This document shows positions 35,928 through 45,402 of a DNA stretch of 64,000 bases, piece after piece; the stretch's first letter is position 1; every line of letters begins with the position of its first letter. Position numbers and translations under genes: made by a program. The DNA is from Anaerococcus prevotii DSM 20548. GTDB taxonomy: Bacteria; Bacillota; Clostridia; Tissierellales; Peptoniphilaceae. The notes under the pieces are model-generated. The model made no database searches. It worked only from the letters and a program-made list of their open reading frames with translations, and was not told the DNA's origin. The stretch is from positions 802,501 through 866,500 of the forward strand of contig NC_013171.1 in the NCBI RefSeq assembly GCF_000024105.1, read 5' to 3'.

Positions 35928-36787
35928 TGGTATATGTATTTTGGATAATAAGTTTGGGACTACTTTATTATTTATTAGAATCAAGGAAGAAAAATAGAAT
36001 AAATGAGCTTATAGGCCTGATAGAAAACATGAAAAATCAAAATTATAAAATTCCTATGAAGCAAGACGATTTTTCGATTTTAGAAGATAAGATTTACAAA
36101 CTTTTTATAGAAATAGTAGAAGCCAAAGAGACGACCACTAAAAACAGTGAAAAGCAAATTGAATATTTAGAAGATATCGCCCATCAAATCAAAACTCCTA
36201 TCACATCTATGCTTTTTTCCATAGAAAATTTGGAGATGGACTTTCCAGATAATGAAGATATAGAGATTTTAAAAAGGCAAACTATCAGATTAAATTCTCT
36301 ATCAGATATTTTACTTAAACTATCAAGTCTTGATGCAAACAAAGATCTTATGAAAAATGAGGAAATTCGTTTGGATGAATTAGTAGAATATGCCTTGGAT
36401 AGTTTGAATTTAAGGAAATCCATGAAGGTAGAAAAGAAGAAGGACTTAAAAGAAAATATCATAAATGGAGATTTTTATTGGTTGGCAGAAGCTCTTATAA
36501 ATATTCTTAAAAATGCAGATAATAGAAAATGTTGTGATAAAATCATAATTTCATCTGAAAAAAATCCCTTATACACAAGTCTAATCATTGAAGACAATGG
36601 CGGAGGAATTGAAAAAGAAAATATTAAAAAAATCTTTAAGCGCTTTTATAAAACCCCCGACTCAAATGGTTTTGGAATTGGACTTGCCATGACAAAGACA
36701 ATTGTAGAAAAAAACAATGGGGACATATACGTTTCAAATACAGATGATGGAGCAAGATTTGAAATAAAATTTTATAATGTCACCTAA
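35927..36787 (+). CDS. Sensor histidine kinase lacking an extracellular sensor
   Basis: 286 residues. One N-terminal membrane helix (about 3-18) is followed at once by a cytoplasmic linker, the H-box 'YLEDIAHQIKTPITSM' (His86), N-box 'EALINILKNADN', and G-boxes 'IEDNGGGIEKENI' and 'GFGIGLAMTKTIVEKNNG'. There is no second helix or extracellular loop, so it is unlikely to bind a ligand outside the cell. In Bce-type systems the kinase is switched by the transporter, which fits the ABC genes downstream. Confidence 0.9.
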   Translation: MVYVFWIISLGLLYYLLESRKKNRINELIGLIENMKNQNYKIPMKQDDFSILEDKIYKLFIEIVEAKETTTKNSEKQIEYLEDIAHQIKTPITSMLFSIENLEMDFPDNEDIEILKRQTIRLNSLSDILLKLSSLDANKDLMKNEEIRLDELVEYALDSLNLRKSMKVEKKKDLKENIINGDFYWLAEALINILKNADNRKCCDKIIISSEKNPLYTSLIIEDNGGGIEKENIKKIFKRFYKTPDSNGFGIGLAMTKTIVEKNNGDIYVSNTDDGARFEIKFYNVT

Positions 36788-36833
36788 AAATCACTTTACT
36801 TTTATATACTTACCTTAAATTAAGGAGGCAAGT

Positions 36834-37514
36834 ATGGAAATTTTAAAAGTAGAAAATTTAAGAAAAGAATATGGCCAAGGTAATTCCAAGGTCATTGCCT
36901 TAGATGGGGTTGACCTCACAATAGAAAGAGGAGAATTTGTAGCCATTGTAGGCCCTAGTGGGTCTGGTAAATCAACTCTTTTACATATTATAGGAGGAGT
37001 GGATAGCCCAAATTCTGGAAAAGTTTACATAGAGGGAAACGACATCTCAAAGTATTCTTCAAAAGAATTAGCATACTTTAGAAGAAGAAAAGTTGGACTA
37101 ATTTATCAGTTTTATAATTTGATACCAAATTTAACAGTTCGTCATAATATAGAACTTCCATTAAAACTAGATAAAAGAAAAATAAATCAATATGAATTTT
37201 CAGATATAGTAAAAAAACTGGGTATAGAAAGTAAACTTGACTCTTTCCCAAGTGAATTATCAGGAGGTCAGCAGCAGAGAGTTGCCATAGCGAGAAGCCT
37301 TATCTACAATCCATCTATCATATTGGCAGATGAACCGACTGGAAACTTGGATAGAAAAAACTCCAAGGAAATTATAGAAATCTTTAAATATTTCAATAGA
37401 ACCATAAAACAGACGATTATTTTAATCACCCATGACGAAAAAATCGCTTTAGAAGCAGATCGAATTGTAACCATAGTAGATGGGAGAATAATAGGAGATG
37501 AAAAAAATGAATAA
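36834..37514 (+). CDS. ABC transporter ATPase (MacB/LolD type)
   Basis: 226 residues; GGAGG precedes ATG 36834. Walker A 'GPSGSGKSTLLHIIGG', Q-loop 'IYQFYNLIPNLTV', signature 'LSGGQQQRVAIARSL', Walker B 'IILADEPTGNLD' and His switch 'ITHDEK' are intact. The 'PTGNLD' D-loop marks the MacB/FtsE/LolD class that drives mechanotransmission permeases. It overlaps the permease gene. Confidence 0.92.
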   Translation: MEILKVENLRKEYGQGNSKVIALDGVDLTIERGEFVAIVGPSGSGKSTLLHIIGGVDSPNSGKVYIEGNDISKYSSKELAYFRRRKVGLIYQFYNLIPNLTVRHNIELPLKLDKRKINQYEFSDIVKKLGIESKLDSFPSELSGGQQQRVAIARSLIYNPSIILADEPTGNLDRKNSKEIIEIFKYFNRTIKQTIILITHDEKIALEADRIVTIVDGRIIGDEKNE

Positions 37515-39942
37515 GAAGAATTTTCCCATTTTTATTTCCTTATTTATTGTAAGTCTGTTTTTCACTGTAATTTTTTATTATGGATACAGAAGTTTGAGGG
37601 CTAACTATGGTTATTACATGGCTTCAAGCTTTTATCATGGAGAGATTAAAGAAGAACTTTCAAATGAAGATGTTGAAAAACTAAAGTCCATTGAAGATAT
37701 AGATTTGGTCGGAAAAATGTCTCTTAATCCTGATAATGGAAAACTTGCTGACGATTTAGTCGTTATAAACTATCAAGACGAAGCAATCAATAAGATGAGA
37801 GAGTATTCAAGACTTATTAAAGGCAGATTTGCAACAAAGGAAGACGAAATTGTACTATCTGAAAGCCTAGTAAAGAAAAATAGTCTTAAAATAGGCGATC
37901 GTGTAGAACTTGATTTAGGCAAAAGGTTTCTAAATGGCGAAGAGATAGGTGTCACAAGTGCAAATACTGGCAGAGAAAAATTTGAGAGCCAAGGTTCTAA
38001 GAGTTTTACTTTAGTTGGTGTTTATGGAGATGTCTACAACAAGTACAGTAAACTAAGTTTTGCTCTAGGACTACAAAATAAAATGACCACTTTCAGAACA
38101 TTTATAAAGTTTAATTCATTTGAAGAAGCTTACAAAAATAGAGATAAAATTCAAGCAGAAATCAATCAGACTTTGGGCAAAAAAGTTACTTTAGAATTTT
38201 CTGAAAGTCTTATAAACTATTATGGAGTAGAAAACGAACCCTTACAAGATATAATGAGCCAGGCTGTTCTTGTTCTATCAGTTCTTGGATGTGTAGCAAT
38301 CTTTGTGTTTTTTATAAAAAACATTTTTTGGGTTTGGGGGCTAAGAAAAATTAGGGAGCTTTCCATTTACAAGTCTATAGGATCTACCAATGGACAAATA
38401 TATCTATTACTACTAAAGGAAGGACTTATTATAACTGCAATTCCAATACTTTTAGGACACATTGCAGGATTTTTATTTATATATTGTTTGTATAAAAACA
38501 TAACAATAGGTGAAGGAGTAAGTGCCTTTGAAGTTATAAAATTTAATCCATTATTAAGTTTAGCAATACTTGTAGTTTCCTTTGTGATTGTAGCATTAGC
38601 CATTCAATCCCCTGCAAAAAAGATTTCTAAAATAAATATTATAGACGGCATAAGAGGAAATATAGATTTTTCAAAATCAAAGAAGAAAAGAGCCAAAGAT
38701 TTTTGGAAGGAATTAAAACTCAACAACTTAGCTTCAATAAAATCACAGAGATATATTTCCGCAATAGGGATAATTATAATTTCAGTGTTTATAATCATCA
38801 TAGGCATCTCAACATACTACAGAGATTTTTCTCGTTACGATAATGGCTATAATTTTTCCGTTGATTATTTTAGCGAAAATAACCAAGTCTCAAAAATATT
38901 AAAAGAAATTGTAGATAAAATTCCTAACGAGAAGTCTTATATTTCAAAAGATAAATATGTTCAAGTGAAAAACACTAACGAATTCTCAAAGGAAGCAAAG
39001 GCGGCAGGTTTAGACGAGGAAGCGAAAAAGAATATAGAAAAATATAAGGCAGAGGGTATGGATGGATTTATCATCGCCTTGGAAGAAAAAGACTTAAAAG
39101 AACTTGGAGGAGAGAAGGGTGAATTTGTCCTCTATAATACAATTCAAGAAGATTCTTCTATTCCAATAGCTAAGGCAAAGAGAATTCCATATTTTGAAAA
39201 TCCGCAGAGTTTAGATATTAACTTTGAAAATGATTATAATAAGACTATTAAAATTTCAAAGATAATAACAGATTTGGGGAAATATAAGTCGAGAACAATG
39301 CCTTTTGATGTAAAAGTTTATACAGATTTTGACACTTATTTTAAACTTATGGAAGAAGCAGGTGATGAGAAATATACAAACTATGCCTATACTTTAAATA
39401 TGAAGGTAAAAGATTCTGATACCAAAGATGTAAAAGAATATGTAGAAGCTATGATTAGAAGTAAAATCTCACCAGAAGATCGCTTTAATATCACAACAGG
39501 TGAGGAGATCGTAATAAATGAATATAAGGACGTGAAAAATTTAATAAAAATTGTAATAGGAATAGCTTCAATCATCTTTGTATTAAATATCACCAATGGT
39601 TACTCGTCCATTAATTTAAGTCTCATGAGCAGAAGAAAAGAAATAGGTAGTCTTTACTCTTGTGGAATGGATGTAGATGAGTTAAAGAACATCTATCAAA
39701 AGGAATTTATTGAAGAACAGGTAAAATCCTTTATAATTTCTATTATGGTGAGCTTAGGAGTTATGTTTATAATATCGACAATCGCATCTGATTTAAGAAT
39801 GAGTACTTTAATAAAATATTATGACTACAAAAGCTTCCTGGGATTTTCACTAGTCGTCTATAGTATTAATCTAATCATCTATCATTTTTCTTTAAAGAGA
39901 ATTTTAGACAGACCGACTATAGATTTAATTCGAACAATATAA
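37507..39942 (+). CDS. ABC transporter permease with two FtsX-type domains
   Basis: 811 residues. Helix 1 (about 8-26) is followed by a ~230-residue extracellular domain, then three helices near 255-375, another helix near 420-437, a second ~250-residue extracellular domain and three final helices. This is a double MacB_PCD/FtsX layout, unlike BceB, which has one large outer domain. TAGGAG nine bases before ATG 37507 is preferred to ATG 37498, which abuts the site. With the ATPase it probably exports or removes a peptide, lipid or lipoprotein from the membrane. The linked two-component system suggests induction by envelope stress or an antimicrobial peptide. Confidence 0.88.
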   Translation: MNKKNFPIFISLFIVSLFFTVIFYYGYRSLRANYGYYMASSFYHGEIKEELSNEDVEKLKSIEDIDLVGKMSLNPDNGKLADDLVVINYQDEAINKMREYSRLIKGRFATKEDEIVLSESLVKKNSLKIGDRVELDLGKRFLNGEEIGVTSANTGREKFESQGSKSFTLVGVYGDVYNKYSKLSFALGLQNKMTTFRTFIKFNSFEEAYKNRDKIQAEINQTLGKKVTLEFSESLINYYGVENEPLQDIMSQAVLVLSVLGCVAIFVFFIKNIFWVWGLRKIRELSIYKSIGSTNGQIYLLLLKEGLIITAIPILLGHIAGFLFIYCLYKNITIGEGVSAFEVIKFNPLLSLAILVVSFVIVALAIQSPAKKISKINIIDGIRGNIDFSKSKKKRAKDFWKELKLNNLASIKSQRYISAIGIIIISVFIIIIGISTYYRDFSRYDNGYNFSVDYFSENNQVSKILKEIVDKIPNEKSYISKDKYVQVKNTNEFSKEAKAAGLDEEAKKNIEKYKAEGMDGFIIALEEKDLKELGGEKGEFVLYNTIQEDSSIPIAKAKRIPYFENPQSLDINFENDYNKTIKISKIITDLGKYKSRTMPFDVKVYTDFDTYFKLMEEAGDEKYTNYAYTLNMKVKDSDTKDVKEYVEAMIRSKISPEDRFNITTGEEIVINEYKDVKNLIKIVIGIASIIFVLNITNGYSSINLSLMSRRKEIGSLYSCGMDVDELKNIYQKEFIEEQVKSFIISIMVSLGVMFIISTIASDLRMSTLIKYYDYKSFLGFSLVVYSINLIIYHFSLKRILDRPTIDLIRTI

Positions 39943-40381
39943 TTAAGAAAAAAGGATAGTAAGAATAAAAATATCAGTAGAAAATTATTTCTATTTAGAT
40001 TTGCTATCTTAGCAATTTCCTAGCTCAGCCGATATATTTGAAAGCTATACCAGTATAAGACCAACTGGACTGACATCAATGCCTATAGGTCATCTAATAT
40101 AAGTAATGCGACTTAAACAAGAAAATGATAATCTAAACAGCTCTTTTATGAGCTGAACTCGTAAACACGGAATAATTTAATAATATTTTAAGCGGAATGT
40201 AATCTGTACAAAACAGGAGACATTCCGTTTAATTTTAGATATGATACAAATTTTTGGTATATTCAGTAAGACTTGTTTAAATTGTATTTCTTTATTTGTT
40301 CATGGGAGTAATTATAATATAATGATTATGAATAGTTATGAGGTCTATAAATAAGTCAGAATAGAGATATAAGGTGATAAA
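39943..40381. other. Intergenic region, no intact gene
   Basis: About 440 bp with stops in all frames. It holds the terminator described separately and a 6-bp hairpin CAGCTC/GAGCTG near 40138-40155. Nothing else is recognisable. Confidence 0.4.
40193..40236 (+). terminator. Probable terminator downstream of the ABC permease
   Basis: CGGAATGT (40193-40200) pairs perfectly with ACATTCCG (40220-40227), followed by TTTAATTTT. It lies 250 bp after the permease stop. Confidence 0.55.
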
Positions 40382-41689
40382 ATGAAGAAACCAAGTTCAT
40401 TAATATATTTATTTATTATAATAGTAACCTTTTTGTATACGGATCTTATAGTTAAAAAAGATAATTCAACTGATATTGATAAAATAAGATTAAAGGATAT
40501 TCAAGAAGTTAATTTTGAATTAGATAGCGAAGATTATATTGAGGATTTCAATTTTGTATATGAGACATTAAAAACTCATTATCCTTTTTTCGAGATTAAT
40601 AAAAGAAAAAATGGAGTAGATTGGCTTTCGAACAAAAAATCTTATGAAAAGTATATATCAAAATCTAAAAACGATAAAGATTTTTTTAATAGAATGAATG
40701 ATATTTTATCTGATTTAAATAATGCGCATACAAATTTAGTTCCAGAAACAAATGGAATCTTCATGTACATAAGCTATAAAACTATGCCACAGAATGACTG
40801 GAGATATGATATTTCTAAGATTTATGAAAAAGATAGGGTTAGAAGTAGATATAACATAAGTAACTCTACTGTAAATGAATTTATAAACAGTAATATCAAG
40901 AACGATAAAGGAAATCTAGATGATTCAGATTATCAAAATCTAACCACTGATATTTTAATAAAAGATAAGCTAGCCTATATAAAAATTAATTCTATGTTGG
41001 GAGAAAAATTCATAGGAGATGATAGAGAAATTTTATCAGATTTCTTATGTATAATAAAATCATATCCGTATCTAATTATTGATATTCGAGGAAATGGTGG
41101 TGGAGATACTAGATATTGGCAAGATTTCTTATTGCCTCGAATCATTGATAAAGAATATGAAACTACGGTATATAGTTTTTTCAAGAATGGTGATCTCAAT
41201 AGAAAAATAATCAAGCAAAAAGGCGTTAAAAAGAATGTAAATGAATTTTTAACTAACAGAGTGTTTAACGATGATGTAAGTTCAATAATTAAGGATTTTG
41301 AATATTATAGCAAGTCTAAAATTAAAATAAGTCCTTCTAAAGACTCTATCAGATATAAGGGAAATATTTATCTTCTGGTAGATGAAGGAGTTTATTCTTC
41401 GTCAGAAACTCTAGCATCATTTTGCAAGGAAACAGAATTAGCAAAGCTCATTGGTACAAAAACAGGTGGAGATGGAATAGGGTTTGATCCTATGCAGATA
41501 GACCTTCCAAATACTGGATATGTTCTAAGATTTGCTAATGATTTGGGTATTACAGAGTCAGGTTCAATAAATGAAATGGATCAAACTATTCCTGACATAA
41601 GAGTAGATATCAATTATACCTACACAACAAAAGATCTAATAGATCAAGATATAATCAAATCAGTAATTGAAGATGCAATTATTTATTAA
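40382..41689 (+). CDS. S41-family peptidase (C-terminal processing protease-like)
   Basis: 435 residues. An N-terminal membrane helix (about 6-22) would anchor it, facing outward. The S41 catalytic domain shows 'LAYIKINSMLGEKFIGDDRE', 'YLIIDIRGNGGGDTRYW' and the nucleophile region 'LLVDEGVYSSSETLASFCK', then 'LIGTKTGGDGIG'. No PDZ domain is evident before it, so it resembles the tail-less Tsp-like group often seen in Firmicutes. It is monocistronic. Target unknown. Confidence 0.82.
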   Translation: MKKPSSLIYLFIIIVTFLYTDLIVKKDNSTDIDKIRLKDIQEVNFELDSEDYIEDFNFVYETLKTHYPFFEINKRKNGVDWLSNKKSYEKYISKSKNDKDFFNRMNDILSDLNNAHTNLVPETNGIFMYISYKTMPQNDWRYDISKIYEKDRVRSRYNISNSTVNEFINSNIKNDKGNLDDSDYQNLTTDILIKDKLAYIKINSMLGEKFIGDDREILSDFLCIIKSYPYLIIDIRGNGGGDTRYWQDFLLPRIIDKEYETTVYSFFKNGDLNRKIIKQKGVKKNVNEFLTNRVFNDDVSSIIKDFEYYSKSKIKISPSKDSIRYKGNIYLLVDEGVYSSSETLASFCKETELAKLIGTKTGGDGIGFDPMQIDLPNTGYVLRFANDLGITESGSINEMDQTIPDIRVDINYTYTTKDLIDQDIIKSVIEDAIIY

Positions 41690-41823
41690 ATTAATACATT
41701 TTATATTTAAAAGTATGATATTGGTTAGTACATGCTTTCATTGAAATTCTAGATGTATTGTTCTACAAACAAATTTCATTCGATTTAATTTAAAACTTAA
41801 CGAGTGTAAATTGTAAGTACATA

Positions 41824-41876
41824 AAAACTCATAAAACCAAGAAATAAAGTAGTCCAAGGTTTTATGAGTTTTATTT
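41824..41876. terminator. Bidirectional terminator next to the tRNA
   Basis: AAAACTCATAAAACC (41824-41838) is the exact reverse complement of GGTTTTATGAGTTTT (41858-41872). The A/T flanks let it act on both strands; on the minus strand it would end the tRNA transcript. Confidence 0.85.
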
Positions 41877-41877
41877 T

Positions 41878-41953
41878 TGGAGCTAGAAACAGGACTTGAA
41901 CCTGCAACCTACGGTTTACGATACCGGTGCTCTACCAATTGAGCTATTCTAGC
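41878..41953 (-). tRNA. tRNA-Thr (anticodon CGT)
   Basis: A 76-nt cloverleaf with encoded CCA. Acceptor GCTAGAA/TTCTAGC is perfect; D-stem GCTC/GAGC; anticodon loop ATCGTAA gives CGT; T-stem GCAGG/CCTGT with TTCAAGT loop. The anticodon stem CCGGT/ACCGT has a C-T mismatch at its outer pair, and position 32 is A rather than a pyrimidine; both are unusual but tolerable. It reads ACG threonine codons. Confidence 0.9.
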
Positions 41954-42053
41954 ATATATATATGATAACATATTTTTTCTTTCTTGGAAATGTATTTTAA
42001 AATTTTATTGTATCTTGTAGGATTTTTGATATAATTATTAGTATGGAGTTATT

Positions 42054-43238
42054 ATGGATTATACAAATATATTAAATGATATAGTTGAATTATTTACATA
42101 CAATAGAATAACTTTGATTCCGGTAATCTTTGGTCTTGTCTTATTAATACTATTTATTATTTCTAAGGCCTTTAGAAAGAGCGGCTTGTTTGTGCTTGCC
42201 CTAACTTTTGCTGTAGATTACGGGATTAGGTCTTTACCCTTTGACCTATATGGGACTTTTCCTATTTTAAATAATGTTGTTGCAGGATTTTATTTATTAG
42301 GAGCAATTATCTTTGTTATAAAGGTGGTTAGGATTTTAGTTAAGACTTCTTCTAATTTGGTTAAGGCAAGTGATTACAAGCCAGGGAAGAATGGATTTTT
42401 TAGATATACAGGAGCTTTGGCTTTTATTATCATGCTCTTAATTAATATTGTTGATAGTAATAATATTATACCAAGATCTTTGAAGAGTCTTCTTACTTCC
42501 TTATCATTCTTGTATATGATTTTTAGGACTCTACTATCTACTTACAAGCATCTTAATGAGAAAGATATCAGACTTGTTAAGGATAAGATGAGTTTTGATG
42601 ATATCGACGAATACTTAAATGAGAAGGACCAAGCTCCTAGAGGCGTCAATGCTGATAGGAGGGTGAGAAAGAAGCTCGATGATGATGTGAAGATATTTAC
42701 GGGATTTGATTCAGATAAGTCTCATACGGTTAAGATGGATGATCCTATAAAGGCTAAAGATTTAAGTTCTGATCTTACAAGGATTAGGAATAAGGAAAGA
42801 GAGATTGAAAAGATCGAAAGAGAACTTTCTAATACGGATATTATCCATTTGGTAAGTCGTGACGATGATGAAGCTCTTAATGAGACGACTATTAAGATTA
42901 CTAATATTGATAATGGTGAAATTACTTCTTATACTAGTAAGAAGGCCAAGTTCAATATGATCGAGGAGAAAGAATACAAGGTTGATTTGGAGTTTAGGCA
43001 TAATAATGAGTACGATTATGGTAGATTTATAGATATATTGATTAAGTATGCCAAGGATAAGTCAATCTATAAGTTTGAACTTATAGTTTCACCCGCTGAT
43101 ATCAAGGAATCTAAGATTGTTCTTTACGATCCTTCGAATATTTTCGATTTAGATGAGGAGGATTATCAAAATATTGGTGGAAGAATTATAAGCATGAATT
43201 TCCCAAAATATAAGATTAATTTTATTACTGGAAATTAG
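42054..43238 (+). CDS. Membrane protein with cytoplasmic domain, function unknown
   Basis: 394 residues. About five hydrophobic helices occupy residues 15-165. The remainder is soluble and charged, with a short coiled coil ('NKEREIEKIERELSN') near 245 and an alpha/beta end. I do not recognise a family. It precedes tex by 64 bp with a weak hairpin between them. Its codon use and spacing look like the housekeeping genes that follow. Confidence 0.7.
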   Translation: MDYTNILNDIVELFTYNRITLIPVIFGLVLLILFIISKAFRKSGLFVLALTFAVDYGIRSLPFDLYGTFPILNNVVAGFYLLGAIIFVIKVVRILVKTSSNLVKASDYKPGKNGFFRYTGALAFIIMLLINIVDSNNIIPRSLKSLLTSLSFLYMIFRTLLSTYKHLNEKDIRLVKDKMSFDDIDEYLNEKDQAPRGVNADRRVRKKLDDDVKIFTGFDSDKSHTVKMDDPIKAKDLSSDLTRIRNKEREIEKIERELSNTDIIHLVSRDDDEALNETTIKITNIDNGEITSYTSKKAKFNMIEEKEYKVDLEFRHNNEYDYGRFIDILIKYAKDKSIYKFELIVSPADIKESKIVLYDPSNIFDLDEEDYQNIGGRIISMNFPKYKINFITGN

Positions 43239-43258
43239 AGTTATTCGAGAAAGTAAGG

Positions 43259-43281
43259 GGTAGGATGAGTCCTATCTTTTG
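43259..43281 (+). terminator. Weak terminator before tex
   Basis: GGTAGGA TGAG TCCTATC (7 bp with one G-T pair) followed by TTTTG. Confidence 0.5.
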
Positions 43282-43302
43282 CTTTTATAGGAGTTTATTT
43301 TT

Positions 43303-45402
43303 ATGAACATTACAGAAATTTTATCGAAACAGCTAGAAATTAGCGAAAAAGGTATAGAAGCAGTAACCAAGCTTTTGGATGAAGGCTCGACGGTTGCCTT
43401 TATAGCAAGATATAGAAAGGAAGCAACTGGAAATCTTACTGATGTTGAGATTAGGGAAATAGAGAAGAATCTCAATAAGTATAGGAATATTGAGAAGAGA
43501 CAGGAAGAAATTATTAACTCTATCGAATCTCAAGGGAAGCTTACAGAAGAGCTTAAGGAAGAGATTCTTTCTACTAATACTCTTACCATTCTTGAAGATA
43601 TTTACGCTCCCTATAAGTCAAAAAGAAAGACTAGGGCTGATATTGCTCGTGAGTTTGGACTTGACAAGCTTTTAGACTTTTTGTTTACCAAGGCGGAAAA
43701 TGAGGGAGAAGCGCTGGATGAAGCGAGTAAATATCTTGTAGAAGGACTGGAAAGTGAAGAGGAAGCCTTGGATAGGGCCCTGGATATTTTGGCAGAAGAT
43801 ATTTCTAATAGTATCCCGGCTAGGAATATAATTAGAAGAGATGGTTTCCTAAGGGCAAAGCTTACATGTAGCTTAAAGGAAGATGAGGCAGGTCTTTATG
43901 AGAATTATTATGATTTTTCTAAGAAATTAAGGGATATGAAATCCTTCCAAACCCTCGCTATCAATAGGGGTGAGAAGGAAAAAGCTCTTACTGTAAAGCT
44001 TGAATTTACAGATGAGTACAATAAGAAACTTATCGCTGACTTATTCAGGGAAGATAAGGACTTTAACCCTTATCAGGAATCACTTCTAGTAAAGACTGTA
44101 AATGATGCTTACAAGAGGTTGATGCTTCCTTCAATTACAACAGAAATGAGAAACTTCCTTACAGAAAGTGCAGAAGATGAGTCTATATCTGTTTTCGGCA
44201 AGAATCTTAAGCCATATCTCTTGCAAAGACCAATCAAGGGCCAGGCGGTTATAGGCCTTGACCCTGGTTTTAGGACAGGATGTAAGGTGGCGGTTGTAGA
44301 TCAGTTTGGAAAATATCTAGATTCTACTGTAATCTATCCCGTAGAGCCTCACAAGAAGGAAAAAGAAGCTATAGCAACTTTAAAGAGGCTTGTTAAAAAA
44401 TATGACGTAAGTCTCATCGCTCTGGGTAATGCGACAGCATCTAGAGAGACTGAGCTTGTTGTAAATAAGCTTATCCAAGAAGTCGATGGACTAAGTTACG
44501 CTATAGTAAACGAGGCCGGAGCTTCTGTTTATTCTGCATCAACCCTAGGAGAAGAGGAATTCCCTGATCTTGATGTAACTATAAGGGGAGCAATTTCCAT
44601 GGCAAGAAGGCTCCAAGATCCTATGGCCGAACTTGTAAAAATTGAGCCTAAACATATAGGCATTGGCCAATATCAGCACGATCTAGATGGTAAGAAGTTA
44701 GATGAAGAGCTATCAAAGGTAGTAGAGGATGCAGTCAATGAGGTTGGAGTGAGTATCAACAATGCATCCTACAAGCTATTAAGCTACGTATCAGGCCTTA
44801 ATGCCAATCTTGCTAAAAGAATAGAGGAAGATTTCAAAGAAGGGAAGATTGTCTACAGGAAAGATCTAAAGAGCGTAAAGGGTCTGGGAGATAAGACCTA
44901 CAAGCTTTGTGCAGGTTTCTTGAGATTTCCTGACTCGCCGGAGCTTTTAGACAATACTGCAGTCCATCCAGAATCATACAAGATAGCCAAGAAACTTGAA
45001 GGGGAGGACCTTGATAGTATAAATTTAGAAAGTCTTGCGGAAAAACTTGAAGTAGGAGTGCCGACCCTTGAGGATATAATTTCTGAGCTTAAAAAGCCGG
45101 GAAGAGATCCTAGAGACGATAATCCAGAAGTTCTAACTCGTAAAGAAGTGATGGGGATAGATGATCTAAAAGAGGGTATGATACTTAAAGGAAAGGTCAG
45201 AAACATAACAGACTTCGGAGCCTTCGTAGACATAGGCGTCGGTATCGATGGTCTTGTCCATGTTTCAAAGATTTCAAATAAATTTATCAAAAATCCTAAT
45301 GAAGTTTTGACCAATTCACAAGTTGTAGAAGTAAAAGTAATAGAGATAGACAGGAAGAAAGAAAGAATAGGTCTATCAATGAAAGATATAGGTGAAAAAT
45401 GA
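43303..45402 (+). CDS. tex: Tex-family RNA-binding transcription accessory protein
   Basis: 699 residues, the usual Tex length. It has the N-terminal Tex helical region ('VAFIARYRKEATGNLTDVEI'), a YqgF-like domain with 'VIGLDPGFRTGCKVAVVD', HhH motifs near 'KDLKSVKGLGDKTYKL', and a C-terminal S1 domain ('GMILKGKVRNITDFGAFVDI'). Tex binds nucleic acid and affects transcription and toxin expression in several bacteria. Its stop overlaps the proS start (ATGA). Confidence 0.95.
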   Translation: MNITEILSKQLEISEKGIEAVTKLLDEGSTVAFIARYRKEATGNLTDVEIREIEKNLNKYRNIEKRQEEIINSIESQGKLTEELKEEILSTNTLTILEDIYAPYKSKRKTRADIAREFGLDKLLDFLFTKAENEGEALDEASKYLVEGLESEEEALDRALDILAEDISNSIPARNIIRRDGFLRAKLTCSLKEDEAGLYENYYDFSKKLRDMKSFQTLAINRGEKEKALTVKLEFTDEYNKKLIADLFREDKDFNPYQESLLVKTVNDAYKRLMLPSITTEMRNFLTESAEDESISVFGKNLKPYLLQRPIKGQAVIGLDPGFRTGCKVAVVDQFGKYLDSTVIYPVEPHKKEKEAIATLKRLVKKYDVSLIALGNATASRETELVVNKLIQEVDGLSYAIVNEAGASVYSASTLGEEEFPDLDVTIRGAISMARRLQDPMAELVKIEPKHIGIGQYQHDLDGKKLDEELSKVVEDAVNEVGVSINNASYKLLSYVSGLNANLAKRIEEDFKEGKIVYRKDLKSVKGLGDKTYKLCAGFLRFPDSPELLDNTAVHPESYKIAKKLEGEDLDSINLESLAEKLEVGVPTLEDIISELKKPGRDPRDDNPEVLTRKEVMGIDDLKEGMILKGKVRNITDFGAFVDIGVGIDGLVHVSKISNKFIKNPNEVLTNSQVVEVKVIEIDRKKERIGLSMKDIGEK

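Noticed and set aside
44898-45314. A 138-codon minus-strand frame inside tex
   Set aside because: It is antisense to the S1 region of an intact tex gene and its composition is typical of a shadow frame.
45330-45399. T-box or other riboswitch before proS
   Set aside because: proS overlaps tex by four bases, so there is no leader to hold one.
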